Below are positions 34,492 to 42,504 of a stretch of 64,000 nucleotides of DNA, piece after piece. Where the stretch lies: positions 75,821-139,820 of the forward strand of contig JAZKBD010000011.1 of NCBI GenBank assembly GCA_040388785.1. The letters run 5' to 3'. Origin of the DNA: 66-474 sp040388785 (GTDB taxonomy: Bacteria > Pseudomonadota > Gammaproteobacteria > Xanthomonadales > Rhodanobacteraceae). Below the pieces are notes generated by a model. It was not told the DNA's origin. It made no database searches and was given only the letters and a program-made list of their open reading frames with translations. Each line of letters starts with the position of its first letter. Position 1 is the stretch's first letter. The position numbers were made by a program, and so were the translations under genes.

Positions 34492-35228
34492 GGGCTACCC
34501 GATGCGCATCCGCGCAAGGCTTCGACGCGCGCCCGCACTTCGGCCGCGTCGGTTTGCCAGTCACCGCCGCCCATCCCGGCGATGCCCGCGTGGCGCATGC
34601 GGTCGGCAATGCGCATCTTGGCAGACGCGTGGAATTCGCGTGCGCCGGTCGCTCGAGCGATCGCGGCGATGTTGCGCGCGTCGACGCCGCCGCCCGGCAT
34701 GACCGTGATGCGATCGCCCGCTTGCTGGATCAATTTGCGGATCAGCGGCGCGCCGGTGAGCGCGTCGGCCGCCTGCCCCGATGTCAGCAGCCGATCGCAG
34801 CCGAGCGCAATGATCGCTTCGAGCGCGCGTTCCGGATCCCGCACGAAATCGAAGGCGCGATGGAAGGTGGTGGACAAGCCATGCGCGGCATCCATCAGGC
34901 CGCGACAGCGCGGCAGGTCCACTTCGCCGTCGGCCGTCAACGCGCCGATGACCACGCCCGCACAGCCGAGCGCCTTGCATGCTTCGATGTCGCGCCGCAT
35001 CACTTCGCATTCCAGATCGTCGAACACGAAATCGCCGGCGCGCGGACGGATCAGCACGTGGACGGGAATGCGCAGGCGTTCAACAGTGATCGCGATCGCT
35101 GCATGCGAGGGCGTCAGTCCACCGAGTTCCAGTGCCGAACACAATTCGACCCGCGCCGCGCCACCCGCTTCGGCCGCGAGCGCCGAGGCCACAGAGTTGG
35201 CCGCGACTTCCAGAACCGGATCGCTCAC
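34488..35228 (-). CDS. cutC: CutC family TIM-barrel protein
   Basis: Protein of 246 residues from a GTG start that overlaps the upstream stop (GTGA). Typical CutC segments are RVELCSALELGGLTPSHA, IPVHVLIRPRAGDF, TFHRAFD and DRLLTSGQAADA. The family was named for copper homeostasis in E. coli, but that role is disputed and a carbohydrate-related function has been suggested from context. Its place between a glycosylasparaginase and an amidinotransferase-fold hydrolase in a glycan island is relevant to that question. Confidence 0.9.
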   Translation of the reverse strand: MSDPVLEVAANSVASALAAEAGGAARVELCSALELGGLTPSHAAIAITVERLRIPVHVLIRPRAGDFVFDDLECEVMRRDIEACKALGCAGVVIGALTADGEVDLPRCRGLMDAAHGLSTTFHRAFDFVRDPERALEAIIALGCDRLLTSGQAADALTGAPLIRKLIQQAGDRITVMPGGGVDARNIAAIARATGAREFHASAKMRIADRMRHAGIAGMGGGDWQTDAAEVRARVEALRGCASGSP

Positions 35229-36253
35229 GTGTTGAACACGCTGGCGGAAGGAATCAGCGCGCTCTGCTCCTTTGCATCGCACACCGCATACGAGAAGCCA
35301 TGCTGGATCGCGTAGCCGCCGACCTCGCCGTCCTTGTTCATCGCCAGGAACGCGACCTGTGTCTTGCGCGCGGTCGAAGGGTGTTTGTGCAGCACGCGCA
35401 GCACCGCTTCCTTGCAGGCTTCGGTGGGGTTGCGGCCCTGCCGCATCAATTCCACCACCAGGAACGAGCCCGCGTTGCGGATCACTTCTTCGCCCATGCC
35501 GGTGGACGTCGCCGCGCCGACCTCGCCATCGACGTACAGGCCGGCGCCGATGATCGGCGAATCGCCGACGCGGCCGCGCATCTTCCACGCCGCGCCGCTG
35601 GTGGTGCAGGCGCCGGCCAGCTTGCCGTGCGCGTCCAGCGCGAGGATGCCGATGGTGTCGTGATTGTGCTTGTCGATGGGCACGCCCGCGCCGTAATCAC
35701 GCACTTCGCTGTTGATCTCCGGCTTGTAGTGCGACGTCTTCAGCCACTCGTGCCACGCCTTGTCAGCGGCCGGCGTCAGCAGGTTCTGCTTCTTGAAGCC
35801 CTGCGCCAACGCGAATTGCAGCGCGCCGTCGCCGACCAGCAACACGTGCGGCGTCTTTTCCATCACCCGGCGCGCGACCGAGATCGGGTGTTCGATGTCT
35901 TCGAGGCAGGCCACGCCGCCGCAGTTGGCGTCGGCGTCCATGATGCTGGCGTCCAGCGTCACGTGACCGTCGCGATCGGGATAGCCGCCGAGCCCGACGC
36001 TGTGGTTCCGGATGTCGGCTTCGGGCACGCGCGCGCCGGCCTCCACCGCATCAAGTGAAGCGCCGCCCTTGGAAAGGATCGCCCACGCCGCATGGTTCGC
36101 GGCAATACCGAAATCCCACGTCGACACGACGCGAACCGTGCCCGCCCTGGTAGCGGTCGTCGCGCCGCCGCCGCCCGCTTCGGCCATCGGCGACAGCGCC
36201 GCGGCGGCGGTGCCGAGCGCGGCGGCTTTCAAAAAATGGCGACGATCGTTCAT
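35225..36253 (-). CDS. N4-(beta-N-acetylglucosaminyl)-L-asparaginase (glycosylasparaginase)
   Basis: Ntn-hydrolase of 342 residues with a Tat-type leader (DRRHFLK, then an Ala-rich stretch). The autocleavage/nucleophile threonine is Thr200 in HNHDTIGILALD, the motif that separates glycosylasparaginases from plain isoaspartyl peptidases. RGRVGDSPIIGAGLYVD and the STGMGEE segment complete the active site. It cleaves the GlcNAc-Asn bond of fully trimmed glycoasparagine to release aspartate, ammonia and GlcNAc. It heads a leftward operon with cutC and ctlX and diverges from the fucose operon (113-base gap). The context strongly favours the glycan-linked activity. Confidence 0.9.
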   Translation of the reverse strand: MNDRRHFLKAAALGTAAAALSPMAEAGGGGATTATRAGTVRVVSTWDFGIAANHAAWAILSKGGASLDAVEAGARVPEADIRNHSVGLGGYPDRDGHVTLDASIMDADANCGGVACLEDIEHPISVARRVMEKTPHVLLVGDGALQFALAQGFKKQNLLTPAADKAWHEWLKTSHYKPEINSEVRDYGAGVPIDKHNHDTIGILALDAHGKLAGACTTSGAAWKMRGRVGDSPIIGAGLYVDGEVGAATSTGMGEEVIRNAGSFLVVELMRQGRNPTEACKEAVLRVLHKHPSTARKTQVAFLAMNKDGEVGGYAIQHGFSYAVCDAKEQSALIPSASVFNT

Positions 36254-36316
36254 GCGGAATCCTCGTGCGATGGTCGCGCGAATGATGACACGTCGCATGA
36301 CCTGCGGCACACGCCG

Positions 36317-36338
36317 GTTGCGTATATGGAGTTATAAT
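36317..36338. promoter_or_regulatory. AT-rich motif and -10-like TATAAT in the divergent region before the fucose operon
   Basis: In the 113-base gap between the glycosylasparaginase and aldose dehydrogenase genes, GTTGCGTATAT (36317-36327) is followed by TATAAT (36333-36338), 29 bases before the dehydrogenase start. A similar GTTGTAAATAT lies at 42430-42440 before the IclR regulator gene. No good -35 box is seen. A shared regulator site is a guess from two copies. Confidence 0.35.
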
Positions 36339-36366
36339 CCACCCATGAAACCAAGCGTCGCGACCC

Positions 36367-37458
36367 ATGATCCAGCCGAGGATCACCGCGGTGGCCACTG
36401 ACGCGGCCGCCCGCGCATCCCGCGTCGACCGCAAAGCCGGCGCCGGCCAGCGCCCGGATGCGGGCCGGCGCGTGCGGGTCTCGGGGCTGGGCTTCGGCAC
36501 TGCGCCGATCGGCAACCTGTATGCCGAAGTCGGCGAGGACGAAGCGCGGGACGCGCTGGAACGCGCGCTGCGGTTGGGCGTGCGCTACTTCGACACCGCG
36601 CCGTTTTATGGACATGGGCTCGCCGAACAGAGGCTTGGGCGCGCGCTCGCGGAATCGCACGGTGCCGGCAGCATGGTTTCGACCAAGGTCGGGCGCCGCA
36701 TCGAATCCGATCCCGCACGCAGCGGAACGATCACCGACGGTTTCGCGGTGCACGGCAGCCGCGCGGTGTTCGACTACAGCCGCGACGGCGTGCTGCGCTC
36801 GTTCGAGAGCAGCCTCGAACGGCTGCGCCGCGATCGCGTGGACATCCTGGTCCTGCACGACGTCGGCCGGCTGACCCACGGCGACGACCATCCGCGCATG
36901 CTGCGCCAGGCGCTGGACGAGGCGCTGCCCGCGATGGCCGCGCTGCGCGCGCAGGGCGCGGTCGACGCGATCGGCATCGGCGTCAATGAAATCGAAGTCT
37001 GCATGGAACTGATGCCGCGCTTCGATCTCGACTGCATCATGCTCGCCGGGCGCTACACGTTATTCGAGCAGGCCTCGGCGTTGCCGCTGCTGGACGAGGC
37101 GCATCGCCGTGGCGTGAAGATCGTCGTTGCGGGCCCGTACAACTCCGGCCTGCTCGGCGACCCGCATGGGCCGGGTGCGACCTACAACTATGCGCCGGCC
37201 GATCCGCGCACGCTGGAACGCGCGCGCAACATCTACGCGACCTGCGCTGAAGAGGGCGTGGACGTGGGTGCGGCGGCGCTGCAGTTTCCCTTGGCGCATC
37301 CCGCCGTGTGCGCGGTGGTCGCGGGCCTGCGCAACGTGATGGAAGTGGAGAGCGCGATCGCGCGCAGCAGCCAGCGGCTGCCCACGCGCATCTGGCCGCG
37401 CTTGCGCGGAGCCGGAATCATCGACGCCGTCGCGCCGGTACCCGGTGCGGCGGCATGA
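36367..37458 (+). CDS. D-threo-aldose 1-dehydrogenase / L-fucose dehydrogenase (aldo-keto reductase)
   Basis: Aldo-keto reductase of 363 residues. Family features are the GFGTAPIGNLY start of the barrel, the catalytic Tyr in FDTAPFYGHGLAEQRLG, and VSTKVGRR. This subgroup oxidises L-fucose and related D-threo-aldoses to lactones with NAD(P). It is the first gene of the non-phosphorylative L-fucose operon, and its stop overlaps the SDR start (ATGA). The first 35 residues precede the barrel and are not conserved, so a downstream start such as GTG 36391 is possible. Confidence 0.9.
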   Translation: MIQPRITAVATDAAARASRVDRKAGAGQRPDAGRRVRVSGLGFGTAPIGNLYAEVGEDEARDALERALRLGVRYFDTAPFYGHGLAEQRLGRALAESHGAGSMVSTKVGRRIESDPARSGTITDGFAVHGSRAVFDYSRDGVLRSFESSLERLRRDRVDILVLHDVGRLTHGDDHPRMLRQALDEALPAMAALRAQGAVDAIGIGVNEIEVCMELMPRFDLDCIMLAGRYTLFEQASALPLLDEAHRRGVKIVVAGPYNSGLLGDPHGPGATYNYAPADPRTLERARNIYATCAEEGVDVGAAALQFPLAHPAVCAVVAGLRNVMEVESAIARSSQRLPTRIWPRLRGAGIIDAVAPVPGAAA

Positions 37459-38201
37459 GCGCGCGTCTGGAAGGCAAGCATTGCCTGCTGACCGCGGCCG
37501 GCGCGGGCATCGGCCGCGCGACCGCGCTGGCGTTCGCGCGCGAAGGCGCGCAAGTGCTCGCGACCGACGTCGATGCGGCGGCGCTGCAGTCGCTGGCGAA
37601 GGAAAACGGCGCGATCCGCACCGCGACGCTCGATGTGACCGCACCCGTGCAAATCGCTGCGCTGGTCGATGCGAATCCCGTGATCGACGTGCTGTTCAAC
37701 TGCGCCGGCTGGGTGCACGCCGGCACCCTCCTCGACACCGACGACGATGCGTGGCGGCGCTCGTTCGCGATCAACGTCGATTCGATGTTCCACCTTTGCA
37801 AGGCGGTGCTGCCCGGCATGCTGGCGCGCGGGAAAGGCAGCATCGTCAACATGGCGTCGGCTGCGTCCAGCGTGAAAGGCGTGCCCAACCGTTTCGCCTA
37901 CGGCGCGACCAAGGCTGCCGTGATCGGGCTCACCAAGGCCATCGCCGCCGACTACGTCGCGCGCGGCGTGCGCTGCAACGCGATCTGTCCCGGCACCGTG
38001 AAGTCGCCGTCGCTCGAAGGACGCGTGGCCGCGCTGGGCGGCGACCGCGACGCGGTCTGGAAGAGCTTCATCGATCGCCAACCGATGGGCCGTCTGGGGA
38101 CGCCGGAAGAAATCGCCGCGCTGGCGGTGTACCTCGCGTCCGATGAATCGTCGTTCACGACCGGCGCGATCCACGTGATCGACGGCGGCTGGACCGGCTA
38201 G
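37455..38201 (+). CDS. SDR dehydrogenase, probable 2-keto-3-deoxy-L-fuconate dehydrogenase
   Basis: Classical short-chain dehydrogenase of 248 residues. The cofactor loop TAAGAGIGRATA, NCAGWVH, catalytic Ser in MASAASSVKG and the YGATK Tyr/Lys pair are present. Asp at the end of beta-2 (ATDVD) favours NAD over NADP. In Xanthomonas campestris the fucose-operon SDR oxidises 2-keto-3-deoxy-L-fuconate to the 2,4-diketo acid, and position and neighbours here are the same. The assignment depends on context, since SDR sequences alone do not reveal substrate. Confidence 0.88.
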   Translation: MSARLEGKHCLLTAAGAGIGRATALAFAREGAQVLATDVDAAALQSLAKENGAIRTATLDVTAPVQIAALVDANPVIDVLFNCAGWVHAGTLLDTDDDAWRRSFAINVDSMFHLCKAVLPGMLARGKGSIVNMASAASSVKGVPNRFAYGATKAAVIGLTKAIAADYVARGVRCNAICPGTVKSPSLEGRVAALGGDRDAVWKSFIDRQPMGRLGTPEEIAALAVYLASDESSFTTGAIHVIDGGWTG

Positions 38202-38209
38202 GGGGTGCA

Positions 38210-39055
38210 ATGAGACTCGTGCGCTACGGAGACGCGGGCCACGAAAGGCCGGGCATGCTGGATGCGCACGGCGCGCTGCGTGATCTCTCGCAGATCGTGG
38301 ACGACATCGCCGGCGAGGCGTTGACCAACGAAAGTCTTGCGCGCCTGCGTGCGCTCGATCCAGACGCGTTGTTGAAACTCGACGGCGCGCCGCGCCTCGG
38401 CGCACCCGTCGGCCGCGTCGGCAAGATCGTCTGCGTGGGCTTGAACTATGCCGATCACGCGGCCGAATCGGGCCAGTCGGTGCCGGAACAGCCGGTGATC
38501 TTCATGAAGGCGACCAGCGCGATCGTCGGCGCGTTCGATGACGTGGTGATACCGCCGGGCTCCGAAAAAACCGACTGGGAAGTCGAACTGGGCGTGGTGA
38601 TCGGCGACGCCGCGCGCAACGTGTCGCGCGAAGCGGCGCTCGATCATGTCGCGGGTTACCTTATCGTCAACGACGTTTCCGAGCGCGCGTTCCAGTTCGA
38701 CCACGGCGGCCAGTGGGTGAAGGGCAAGAGCTGCGACACCTTCGCGCCGCTCGGTCCGTGGCTGGTGACGCGCGACGAGATTTCCGATCCGCAAAGCTTG
38801 TCGATGTGGCTGGAAGTCAATGGCCACCGTTACCAGGATGGCAACACGCGCACGATGGTTTTCGATGTCGCGGCGCTGGTCAGCCACATCAGCCGCTACA
38901 TGACGCTCGAACCCGGCGACGTGATTTCGACCGGCACGCCGCCGGGCGTCGGCCTCGGCCAGAAACCGCCGGTGTACCTGAAACCCGGCGACGTGATGGC
39001 GCTCGGCATCGCCGGGCTGGGCACGCAGCGCCAACGGGTGGCTGCGGCGTCATGA
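38210..39055 (+). CDS. FAH-family hydrolase, probable 2,4-diketo-3-deoxy-L-fuconate hydrolase
   Basis: Protein of 281 residues with the fumarylacetoacetate hydrolase fold. CVGLNYADHAAE, KATSAIVG and the metal-binding WEVELGVVIG are intact, as are YLIVNDVSER and ISTGTPPGVGLGQ. FAH members of fucose operons split 2,4-diketo-3-deoxy-L-fuconate into pyruvate and L-lactate. It starts 8 bases after the SDR with a strong AGGGGGT site, and its stop overlaps the fucD start. Automated annotation often calls this family ureidoglycolate lyase; the operon argues otherwise. Confidence 0.88.
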   Translation: MRLVRYGDAGHERPGMLDAHGALRDLSQIVDDIAGEALTNESLARLRALDPDALLKLDGAPRLGAPVGRVGKIVCVGLNYADHAAESGQSVPEQPVIFMKATSAIVGAFDDVVIPPGSEKTDWEVELGVVIGDAARNVSREAALDHVAGYLIVNDVSERAFQFDHGGQWVKGKSCDTFAPLGPWLVTRDEISDPQSLSMWLEVNGHRYQDGNTRTMVFDVAALVSHISRYMTLEPGDVISTGTPPGVGLGQKPPVYLKPGDVMALGIAGLGTQRQRVAAAS

Positions 39056-40443
39056 CGAGCCTGGACGCCCGCGACGCCGCTTCGCCCCGCGCCCACCGGG
39101 TGGCGCGGATCGTCGCGCTGGATGTGCGCGACGTCCGCTTTCCCACGTCGCGCGGCAAGATCGGTTCGGACGCGATGAATCACGATCCGGACTACTCGGC
39201 GGTCTACATCACGCTGCGCACCGACGATGCCTCGGGACTCGCCGGGCACGCACTGGTGTTCACGATCGGGCGCGGCAACGAGGTGCAGGCCGCGGCGGTG
39301 CGCACCTTGTCGCAGCTGGTGGTGGGGCGCGCTGCCGAAGCCGTGCTGGACGATCTCGGCGGGTTCGCGCGCGCGCTCACCAGCGACTCGCACCTGCGCT
39401 GGCTGGGTCCGGAAAAGGGCGTGATGCATATGGCCATCGGCGGCGTCGTGAATGCCGCGTGGGATCTGGCCGCGCGACGCGCCGGGTTGCCGCTGTGGCG
39501 ATTCATCGGCGAGATGACGCCCGAACAGATCGTCGCGGCGATCGACTTCCGCTATCTCACCGATGCGTTGACGCCCGATGAAGCGCTCGCGATCGTGCGC
39601 CGCGCGCAGCCGCACCGCGACGCGCGCATGGCCGGGTTGCTGGAACGCGGCTATCCCGCGTACACCACCTCGCCCGGCTGGCTCGGTTACGCCGACGACA
39701 AGCTGGAAGCGCTGGCGCGGCAGGCGGTCGCGGACGGCTTCCGCACGATCAAGCTGAAGGTCGGCGAGAACCTCGGCGACGACATCCGCCGCCTCGCCAT
39801 CGCGCGCGCGGCGGTGGGCGAAGACATCGAGATCGCGATCGATGCCAACCAGCGCTGGGACGTCGCACCCGCGATCGAATGGATCCGCGAACTGGCGCCG
39901 TTCCGTCCCGCCTGGGTCGAGGAACCGACCAGCCCCGACGACGTGCTCGGCCATGCTGCGATCCGGGCCGCCGTCGCGCCGGTGCCGGTCTCGACCGGCG
40001 AGCACACCCACAACCGCGTGATGTTCAAGCAACTGCTGCAGGCACGCGCGGTAGACCTGCTGCACATCGACGCGGCGCGCGTGGGCGGCGTCAACGAGAA
40101 CCTCGCGATCCTGCTGCTGGCCGCGAAATTCGGCGTGCGCGTGTTTCCGCACGCGGGCGGCGTCGGCCTGTGCGAGATGGTGCAGCACCTCGCGATGGCG
40201 GATTTCGTCGCCATCAGCGGATCGATGGAGGATCGCGCGATCGAATACGTCGACCACCTGCACGAGCATTTCACCCATCCGGTGCGCGTGCGCAGTGGTC
40301 GTTATCTCGCGCCGACTGCGCCGGGGTTCTCGACGGAAATGCACGACGCATCGTTGCAAGAGTTCGCGTGGCCGGATGGGCCCGCGTGGCAGCCTGAATC
40401 CCCTCTCTCCCAAACGGCTTCACCGTTTGGAAGAGAGGGGTAG
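39052..40443 (+). CDS. fucD: L-fuconate dehydratase (enolase superfamily)
   Basis: Protein of 463 residues. It dehydrates L-fuconate to 2-keto-3-deoxy-L-fuconate. Enolase-superfamily features are the KLKVG lysine pair, metal ligands in DANQRW, VEEPTSPDD and STGEHTHN, and the catalytic His in FPHAGGVGL. The start overlaps the FAH stop (ATGA). The normal protein should end near EFAWPDGPAWQPE. The last residues, roughly PLSQTASPFGREG, and the TAG stop are read from a palindromic REP sequence (40400-40454), so the original stop has been replaced. Catalytic residues are untouched. Confidence 0.94.
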   Translation: MTSLDARDAASPRAHRVARIVALDVRDVRFPTSRGKIGSDAMNHDPDYSAVYITLRTDDASGLAGHALVFTIGRGNEVQAAAVRTLSQLVVGRAAEAVLDDLGGFARALTSDSHLRWLGPEKGVMHMAIGGVVNAAWDLAARRAGLPLWRFIGEMTPEQIVAAIDFRYLTDALTPDEALAIVRRAQPHRDARMAGLLERGYPAYTTSPGWLGYADDKLEALARQAVADGFRTIKLKVGENLGDDIRRLAIARAAVGEDIEIAIDANQRWDVAPAIEWIRELAPFRPAWVEEPTSPDDVLGHAAIRAAVAPVPVSTGEHTHNRVMFKQLLQARAVDLLHIDAARVGGVNENLAILLLAAKFGVRVFPHAGGVGLCEMVQHLAMADFVAISGSMEDRAIEYVDHLHEHFTHPVRVRSGRYLAPTAPGFSTEMHDASLQEFAWPDGPAWQPESPLSQTASPFGREG

Positions 40444-40573
40444 GGGTGAGGGGGAAGTGCTGCTCGATTATTGAAGCGTCCCGGCGTAGATTAAGTGTTG
40501 CCCCCTCACCCAGCGCTACGCGCTCGGCCTGCGGCCGCCTCTCCCCCAAGCAGAAAGCGCTTGGGGGAGAGGG
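40400..40573. repeat. Composite REP/REPIN-like element, family A copy 3
   Basis: The left REP (40400-40454) has a CTCTCCCAAACGG/CCGTTTGGAAGAG hairpin followed by GGGGTGAGGGGG. It overlaps the 3' end of fucD and supplies its stop codon. The right REP (40501-40573) begins CCCCCTCACCC and differs from 25636-25708 at one base in 73. The spacer is 46 bases. The element sits between the convergent fucD and mutarotase genes, where its hairpins may also stop transcription. Confidence 0.85.
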
Positions 40574-40589
40574 AGCACGAGCGGCCAAG

Positions 40590-40949
40590 CTAACTTCTGC
40601 GCTCAGTGAGCGCTTCCTTCAGCGAAAACATCCTCTTCATCGGCACCCATTTCTCGCCCGGCTTCGCGAACGGCAGCGGCTGCTGGAAACGCCACATCAA
40701 CGCTTCCCACGCTTGTACGCGCGGGTCGGCCGCGTCGGCCACGGCCTTGGCACCGGGCGAGAAATCCTCCGGCGCATAGATCACCATCACCAGCCGATTG
40801 CCGGCGCGGAAGATTTCGAGATCGCGGATGCCGGCCGCGCGGATCGAGTCGACGATTTCCGGCCAGATGTTTTCCGGCCGATGCCAGCGTTCGTACTCGG
40901 CGATCAGCGCCGGGTCGTCCTTGAGGTCGAGCGCGTAATACAGGCGCAT
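40590..40949 (-). CDS. L-rhamnose mutarotase-family protein, probable L-fucose mutarotase
   Basis: Protein of 119 residues of the RhaM-like family. The catalytic pattern is seen in YYALDLKDDPALIAEYERWHR and in EIFRAGNRLVMVI, and the C-terminal MKRMFSLKEAL is typical. The family interconverts alpha and beta anomers of 6-deoxysugars. Next to fucP (3-base gap) and the fucose operon, L-fucose is the likely substrate, and the protein would supply the anomer used by the dehydrogenase. It is not the FucU/RbsD type of mutarotase. Confidence 0.87.
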   Translation of the reverse strand: MRLYYALDLKDDPALIAEYERWHRPENIWPEIVDSIRAAGIRDLEIFRAGNRLVMVIYAPEDFSPGAKAVADAADPRVQAWEALMWRFQQPLPFAKPGEKWVPMKRMFSLKEALTERRS

Positions 40950-40952
40950 GGC

Positions 40953-42242
40953 TCAGGCCGGACGCGCGCGCTGCATCGCGAACAGCAACACCGCCACGAA
41001 ACAGCCCAGCGGCACCAGCATCGCGCGCGCGATGCCCGCCGCATCGGAGACCGCGCCCATCGCGGCAGTCAGCACCGCGCCGCCGATGATCGCCATCACC
41101 AGCAGCGATGCGCCGAGCTTGCGGTCACTGTCGCTGAAGCCGTCCACACCCAGCGCGAAGATCGTCGGATACATCACCGACATGAAGAAGCTCGCGAGCA
41201 CCAGCGCGTACAGCCCCGGATGGCCGGGCAACGCGACACCGACCGCGCACAGCAGTACGTTGATGATCGCGAACAGTGCAAGCAGCGTGCGCGGCGCGAC
41301 GAACTTCATCAGCGCGGTGCCGGCGAAACGCCCCAGCGTGAACAGCACCAGCGACGCCATCAGGTAATCGGCGGCATTGCGTTCCGGCGTGCCGGGGATC
41401 GTGCCCTGGCAGTAGCGGATCAGGTAACTCCACACGCCGACCTGCGCACCCACGTAGAAGAATTGCGAGGCGACCGCGGACAGGAAATGCCGATCGCGCA
41501 GCAGGTGTCCGAAATGGCGCGTGCCACTGGCGTGGTCCGCGACCGGTTGATGGATATGTTCGCCGTGCGCTGGAAACCGCACCATCGCGATCATCAGCGC
41601 GAACACGACCACCACGCAGGCGATCACCAGGTACGGCGTCTGCACCGTCAGTGACTGGCTGACGAAATACGCGTGTCGCGCGGCCGGTGCCATCGAGGCC
41701 AGTTGCTGTGGCGTGTGCTCGACGCCGTTGAAGATGAATTCGCGCCCGATCAGGATGCCCGCGATCGAACCGAGCGGGTTGAATGACTGCGCGAAGTTCA
41801 GCCGGCGCGCGCCGCCCTCGGGTGGTCCCAATACCGTGACCAGAGGATTGGCCGAGGTTTCGAGGAACGACAGGCCGCTCGCGATCACGAACAGGCCGCA
41901 CAGGAAGATCGCGTACGTCTGCGTGGCGGCGGCCGGCCAGAACAGCAGCGCGCCCAGCGCATACAGCAGCAGCCCGACCAGGATCGCACTCTTGAAACCG
42001 AAACGGCGCATGCACATGCCGGCCGGAATCGCCAAGAGGAAATAGCCGAGATAGAACGCGCTCTGCACCAGGCCGGCTTGGAAATCGCTGAGCGTGAACG
42101 CGTTCTTGAACTGCTTGATCAGGATGTCATTGAGGTTGTTGGCGACACCCCACAGGAAGAACAGGCCGACGATCAGCGCGAACGCCAGCAGCGACGCGCG
42201 CGCGGCAGGAATTCGTGATGAAGTGATATCGGCGCTGGACAT
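40953..42242 (-). CDS. fucP: L-fucose:H+ symporter permease FucP
   Basis: MFS permease of 429 residues with about 12 membrane helices. FFLWGVANNLNDILIKQFK in helix 1, containing a membrane-embedded Asn/Asp pair, and the helix-4/5 segment LSFLETSANPLVTVLGPP are hallmarks of the FucP/GluP group. LNFAQSFNPLGSIAG follows. It imports free L-fucose across the inner membrane, so fucose must be released in the periplasm or outside. It is transcribed with the mutarotase and diverges from the IclR gene. Confidence 0.92.
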   Translation of the reverse strand: MSSADITSSRIPAARASLLAFALIVGLFFLWGVANNLNDILIKQFKNAFTLSDFQAGLVQSAFYLGYFLLAIPAGMCMRRFGFKSAILVGLLLYALGALLFWPAAATQTYAIFLCGLFVIASGLSFLETSANPLVTVLGPPEGGARRLNFAQSFNPLGSIAGILIGREFIFNGVEHTPQQLASMAPAARHAYFVSQSLTVQTPYLVIACVVVVFALMIAMVRFPAHGEHIHQPVADHASGTRHFGHLLRDRHFLSAVASQFFYVGAQVGVWSYLIRYCQGTIPGTPERNAADYLMASLVLFTLGRFAGTALMKFVAPRTLLALFAIINVLLCAVGVALPGHPGLYALVLASFFMSVMYPTIFALGVDGFSDSDRKLGASLLVMAIIGGAVLTAAMGAVSDAAGIARAMLVPLGCFVAVLLFAMQRARPA

Positions 42243-42257
42243 GGCGGTGTCTTGAAG

Positions 42258-42320
42258 TCCTCCCCTTCAAGGGGAGGATTTGGGTGGGGATGGTGTCATG
42301 ACCAGGTGCAACACCATCCC
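42258..42320. repeat. Two adjacent perfect inverted repeats between fucP and iclR
   Basis: TCCTCCCC-TTCAA-GGGGAGGA (42258-42278) is a perfect 8-bp stem. GGGATGGTGT (42287-42296) pairs perfectly with ACACCATCCC (42311-42320) around a 14-base loop. They lie just upstream of fucP. The form resembles the other small dispersed palindromes here but the sequence differs from both families. They could be a mobile repeat or part of the fucP leader. Confidence 0.6.
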
Positions 42321-42415
42321 TTCCTTGAAGGGTACGGAGAAAAGCGACTCCCGATGCAATCGAGGAATTGCAACCGGCGAAGCTTGCCCATTCGGCGCGT
42401 GCGCCCGATACTAGC

Positions 42416-42445
42416 TTGTGATTCGCTGTGTTGTAAATATAAAAT
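42416..42445 (+). promoter_or_regulatory. Probable sigma-70 promoter before the IclR regulator gene
   Basis: TTGTGA (42416-42421) and TATAAA (42438-42443) are separated by 16 bases, in an AT-rich island inside GC-rich DNA. The GTTGTAAATAT at 42430-42440 overlaps the -10 and resembles 36317-36327, so a regulator bound there would block the promoter. The regulator start is about 60 bases downstream. Confidence 0.5.
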
Positions 42446-42504
42446 CCAGCTTCGCCGGTGCAGAGCGCTGCATCGCCGCGATGACAGTCCAAGCGGGCGG
42501 GACG

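Noticed and set aside
38210..39055. Ureidoglycolate lyase or fumarylacetoacetase
   Set aside because: The fold fits, but overlap with fucD and the SDR-dehydrogenase neighbourhood point to the fucose pathway; no allantoin or tyrosine genes are present.
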